Assembly (NCBI GenBank): GCA_011390695.1
Contig: JAABRW010000428.1
Span: 1-9,545 of the forward strand
DNA length: 9,545 nucleotides
Direction: 5' to 3'
Origin: Desulfotignum sp.
Lineage (GTDB): Bacteria > Desulfobacterota > Desulfobacteria > Desulfobacterales > Desulfobacteraceae
The notes beneath the pieces were generated by a model, which saw only the letters and a program-made list of their open reading frames with translations, did not search any database and was not told the DNA's origin. The position numbers were made by a program, and so were the translations under genes. Position 1 is the stretch's first letter. Each line of letters starts with the position of its first letter. This document shows, in pieces, positions 6,957-9,545 of this stretch.

Positions 6957-8183
6957 CTATTGGCCTTTCTTTAATTCCCGGGCCTTTTCCATTTTTTCTT
7001 TTGCTTTTTTCAGGGTTTCGCTTAAAAAGTCAATTTTTACCGGTTTGTGAAGATAGGCAAATGCCCCAAGATCCATACAGATTTTTCTGTCCGCTTCAGA
7101 CCCTTGGCCGGTTAGAATAATCACCTCTATTTCGGGCCTTGTTTCTTTGACTTTCCTTAAAACTTCGATACCGTTGATTCCGGGCATTTTAAGGTCAAGA
7201 ATCATGACTTCGGGTTCATCATCATTGATCATATCCAGGGCGGACTCACCATCATAGGCCACGGCTGACCCCATGTCTCTTATCATGAGACGTTCGGAAA
7301 GGGTCTGGACAAATTTTCGCTCATCATCCACCAGCAGCACTTTTGGGGCTTCAAAATCATATTTGCGGTAGATGTCCGCCTGGTGATACTTCTTGCCGAC
7401 TTTTGTTTCAACTGAAGTCACGCCCGGTACTTTTTCCACTATGGCTTTCAATTCATCCTCAAGCCGGCTCAACATGAGGACATGATTATTGATACTCAGG
7501 GTAACCGCCCCGTCTTTTGCATTGACACCCACGCTGTGGCCTTCTTTGGCAAGCGCCACTTCCACTTCGGATGTAAGGATAAAATCCTTTGCCGCTTTTT
7601 TGGACTGCTCCGTGGCTTTAATGACTTCGCTGCCAAGATGGCTTTCAATCAGGGCTACAGCCTCTTCCAAATCCATCTTGTCTGTGGGAATGACCATATC
7701 ATAAAGAGACGGATCCCATGGATCTTTTGTATTTAAAATATCATATACCCAGGAACTCCTGTCCTTGTCACTGCTGTGAATCAAACTGACCGCTTCTTTT
7801 TCAGACTTCCCCGCTTCCTTTGCAGCCCTGGTTCTGAATTTCATGTCTGCAATAATACAGATGCGGAGTACATGGGTAATCTCTTTCGGGATCAGCTGGC
7901 TGCTGAGTCCTTCGACAATCAGATTGTCTTTTGAAAGCATCCTTGCCAGCGCCAGTTTGATCCAGGCAGTGGCCCGTTCTTTTTCATGGGTGAACTTATT
8001 GAATACGGAAACTTTGGAAGAAAAGGCGGTTTTAATTTTATTTTCAGGCATGCCTGAAATTCCGACTGCTTCAGATATGATTTCATTATCCGTAACGATG
8101 TCATATTTGATTTTTTCCATGATTTTTTCAAGAACCGGTTTTTTCTTGCAGAAAACACCGCTGAATATGGTTATGACTGGCAT
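6957..8183 (-). CDS. Cytidylate-kinase-like / BON / receiver fusion protein
   Basis: The 408-residue cytosolic protein has three parts. Residues about 1-183 resemble the cytidylate-kinase-like family: MPVITI start, DNEIISEA (32-39), LIVEGL near 88-93, a HVLRICIIADMKFRTRAAKE stretch at 104-123, SDKDRSSW at 138-145, and DPWDPSLYDMVI at 154-165. The nucleotide-binding glycine loop (GSGG in the family) is replaced by FCKKKP at 11-16. Residues about 204-264 look like a BON domain, ending in EKVPGVTSVETKVG. Residues about 279-395 form a receiver with D286/D287, phosphoacceptor D330 in ILDLKMPGINGIEV, T358 and the K380-P381 pair. The start at 8183 has a clear GAGGAG site (plus ctcctc 8191-8196, 7-base spacing). 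I infer a phosphorylated signalling or docking protein rather than an active kinase. Its position between SulP and a second regulator suggests a shared pathway. Confidence 0.8.
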   Translation of the reverse strand: MPVITIFSGVFCKKKPVLEKIMEKIKYDIVTDNEIISEAVGISGMPENKIKTAFSSKVSVFNKFTHEKERATAWIKLALARMLSKDNLIVEGLSSQLIPKEITHVLRICIIADMKFRTRAAKEAGKSEKEAVSLIHSSDKDRSSWVYDILNTKDPWDPSLYDMVIPTDKMDLEEAVALIESHLGSEVIKATEQSKKAAKDFILTSEVEVALAKEGHSVGVNAKDGAVTLSINNHVLMLSRLEDELKAIVEKVPGVTSVETKVGKKYHQADIYRKYDFEAPKVLLVDDERKFVQTLSERLMIRDMGSAVAYDGESALDMINDDEPEVMILDLKMPGINGIEVLRKVKETRPEIEVIILTGQGSEADRKICMDLGAFAYLHKPVKIDFLSETLKKAKEKMEKARELKKGQ

Positions 8184-8220
8184 TGATCGTCTCCTCTGTA
8201 TTTAATTGTGGCGGACATTA

Positions 8221-8249
8221 ATTATATTTTTATTTCATAGTTTGCGCAA
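8221..8249 (-). promoter_or_regulatory. Internal promoter upstream of the two response regulators
   Basis: A perfect TATAAT -10 box (plus 8221-8226) lies 17 bases from TTGCGC (plus 8244-8249, 4 of 6 matches to -35) on the minus strand. The -35 falls within the last codons of the SulP gene and the -10 within the 46-base spacer. It would start a transcript with a leader of about 30 bases into the kinase-like/BON/receiver gene, allowing the two regulators to be made without SulP. Confidence 0.5.
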
Positions 8250-9545
8250 TATGGCAAACGGTTGTAAGGGGACACTGTGCTTCAGCCCCACCTTTATGGG
8301 CGGTTTCATGAACCGAACAGATCGCTTTTTCCATGGTGGGATAAATGTGACTGGGTCCTATTTTTTCAAGCAGATGTGTTCGTTCCAGGACAGTCATCAC
8401 AGATTCATTGATTCCGCTGAATGAGATATCGATGCCGGCGCTTCTCACCCGGTCTATGACCAGGGAGAGTGCTTCTTCACCGGAGGCATCCATATCATTG
8501 ATGCCGTTGCATGCGATTATGATATGTCTCAGATTTTTCTTTGCCAGAATGCGCTCATTAATTTTATCTTCCAGGTAACTGGCATTGGCAAAAAATAACG
8601 TGCCTTCAAACCTTATCAGATCAACATATTCACATTCCATCAGTTCATTTATCATTGAATCGCGAAAGTCTTCATCCGTGTGTCGTGACAAGGAGGATAC
8701 ACCCGGTCTCATGCTTTTATACAGGAACACGCCAAGGGAAAGAAGGACGCCGATCATGATCCCTTTGTCAAGGTGAGGGGCAAAAGCCAGGGTAAAGATA
8801 AAAGTGATAATGGAAATCGCGCCGTCATACCACTGGGCTCTCCAGGCATGGATAAATCCACTGACATTTATAAGCCCGATGACGGCCATCATGATGACTG
8901 CAGCCAATACCGCCTGTGGCAAATGATAAAGAAGTGGTGTGAAAAACAACAGGGCAATCACCACAATACAGCTGGTAAACACACTGGAAAACCCTGAAAT
9001 AGCCCCCGCCTGAAGATTTACAGCAGACCTGGAAAAAGATCCTGAAACCGGATAGCTTCTCCCGAAAGATCCGAGGATGTTGGCCAGTCCCTGCCCGATG
9101 AGTTCCTGATTAGGGTCCAGACGCTGGCCGGTTTTGGCGGCCATGGCCTTTGCAATGGATATGGCTTCCATGAACCCTAAAAGTGAAATAATAACGGCAT
9201 AGGGAAACATCTGGGTGATAATTTTTAAGTTTATTTGGGGTATTCCAAAGGAAGGAAGACCCTTGGGGATATTTCCGACGACGGCTCCCCCCCCACTCAT
9301 ATTAATATTGTCAAGCGAGATCGGGTTGTTTTTGACTTTGATGCGCCAGGTTCTCCCATCGGTATCCAATCCATTTTCTGTGTCTGTTTTTAAATAAAAA
9401 TTCATTGACCCTTGTGTTCCGTTCACTTTGTTGAACAGAAAATTTCTGATTTTTTCCCTGTATTTTTGGGCATTTTTTTCCAGCAATTCGATTTGAAGCG
9501 AATAGACATTAATTTCATGCTGGACATTGATCCTTTCAATCGGGT
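8230..9545 (-). CDS. SulP-family anion transporter with STAS domain (5' end beyond the right edge)
   Basis: This is the C-terminal part of an inner-membrane SulP (SLC26-type) permease. The frame stays open through 9545, so the start lies outside the window; the TTG at 9484-9486 is merely internal. Numbering from that codon, conserved SulP blocks are VVGNIPKGLPSFGIP (69-83), FMEAISIAKAMAAKT (105-119), PNQELIGQGLANILGSFG (125-142), and PVSGSFSRSAVNLQAGA (146-162), followed by several membrane segments to about residue 258. A STAS domain (about 286-395, with NDMDASGEEAL) follows; STAS domains regulate transport and bind partners. Substrate could be sulfate, bicarbonate or another anion; sulfate is attractive in a sulfate reducer but unproven. 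Before VVGNIP there are over 80 mostly hydrophilic residues, unlike the short membrane loop usual there. The tail carries C405 and C411. Two response regulators follow in the same direction. Confidence 0.88.
   Translation of the reverse strand, partial: PIERINVQHEINVYSLQIELLEKNAQKYREKIRNFLFNKVNGTQGSMNFYLKTDTENGLDTDGRTWRIKVKNNPISLDNINMSGGGAVVGNIPKGLPSFGIPQINLKIITQMFPYAVIISLLGFMEAISIAKAMAAKTGQRLDPNQELIGQGLANILGSFGRSYPVSGSFSRSAVNLQAGAISGFSSVFTSCIVVIALLFFTPLLYHLPQAVLAAVIMMAVIGLINVSGFIHAWRAQWYDGAISIITFIFTLAFAPHLDKGIMIGVLLSLGVFLYKSMRPGVSSLSRHTDEDFRDSMINELMECEYVDLIRFEGTLFFANASYLEDKINERILAKKNLRHIIIACNGINDMDASGEEALSLVIDRVRSAGIDISFSGINESVMTVLERTHLLEKIGPSHIYPTMEKAICSVHETAHKGGAEAQCPLTTVCHIAQTMK

Noticed and set aside
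9484..9486. TTG as the start of the SulP protein
   Set aside because: The frame stays open to the window edge, and a SulP protein needs several more membrane helices before this point, so the codon is internal.

Overview
The window looks like chromosome from a Desulfobacterota (former Deltaproteobacteria) bacterium, most likely a sulfate reducer of the Desulfobacteraceae type. That placement is an inference from protein style: an Aap/Bzt-type amino-acid binding protein, a small IscU-like scaffold, SulP fused to STAS, and a kinase-like/BON/receiver fusion. No rRNA or marker gene fixes it. There are eight genes, one cut by the right edge. I see no tRNA, rRNA, CRISPR array, insertion sequence or phage gene.

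Left part (1-1347): a minus-strand gene for a periplasmic general L-amino-acid binding protein (AapJ/BztA family). A perfect 10-bp hairpin lies just after it, on the side where permease genes would normally follow, outside the window. A divergent intergenic region holds a plausible minus-strand promoter.

Middle part (1348-5481): a plus-strand run of a hemolysin III/PAQR membrane protein, a NUDIX hydrolase of ADP-ribose pyrophosphatase type, and a large membrane M48 metalloprotease with a C-terminal TPR region. The last two are nearly contiguous. A convergent minus-strand gene encodes a stand-alone IscU/NifU-N iron-sulfur scaffold with a good promoter. After a divergent spacer comes khpA, a single-KH RNA-binding protein.

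Right part (5586-9545, minus strand): transcription runs from the right edge leftward through a SulP anion transporter with a STAS domain (5' end missing), a three-part protein (cytidylate-kinase-like domain, BON domain, receiver), and a receiver/AAA+/Fis-type response regulator. Spacers are 46 and 12 bases. Hand counts on single 60-base lines gave about 57-60% G+C in three lines from the left half and 35-45% in three lines from the right part, so composition seems to shift near 5.5 kb.

The right-hand cluster is the most unusual part. The kinase-like domain has lost its glycine-rich nucleotide loop. The AAA+ domain of the second regulator has lost the GAFTGA sigma-54 loop, the Walker B glutamate and one conserved arginine, while its receiver, Walker A and DNA-binding helix-turn-helix remain. 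Both regulators keep intact phosphoacceptor aspartates. I infer a phosphorelay-linked module attached to an anion transporter, in which two formerly enzymatic domains may now act as binding or docking domains. No histidine kinase is present in the window.
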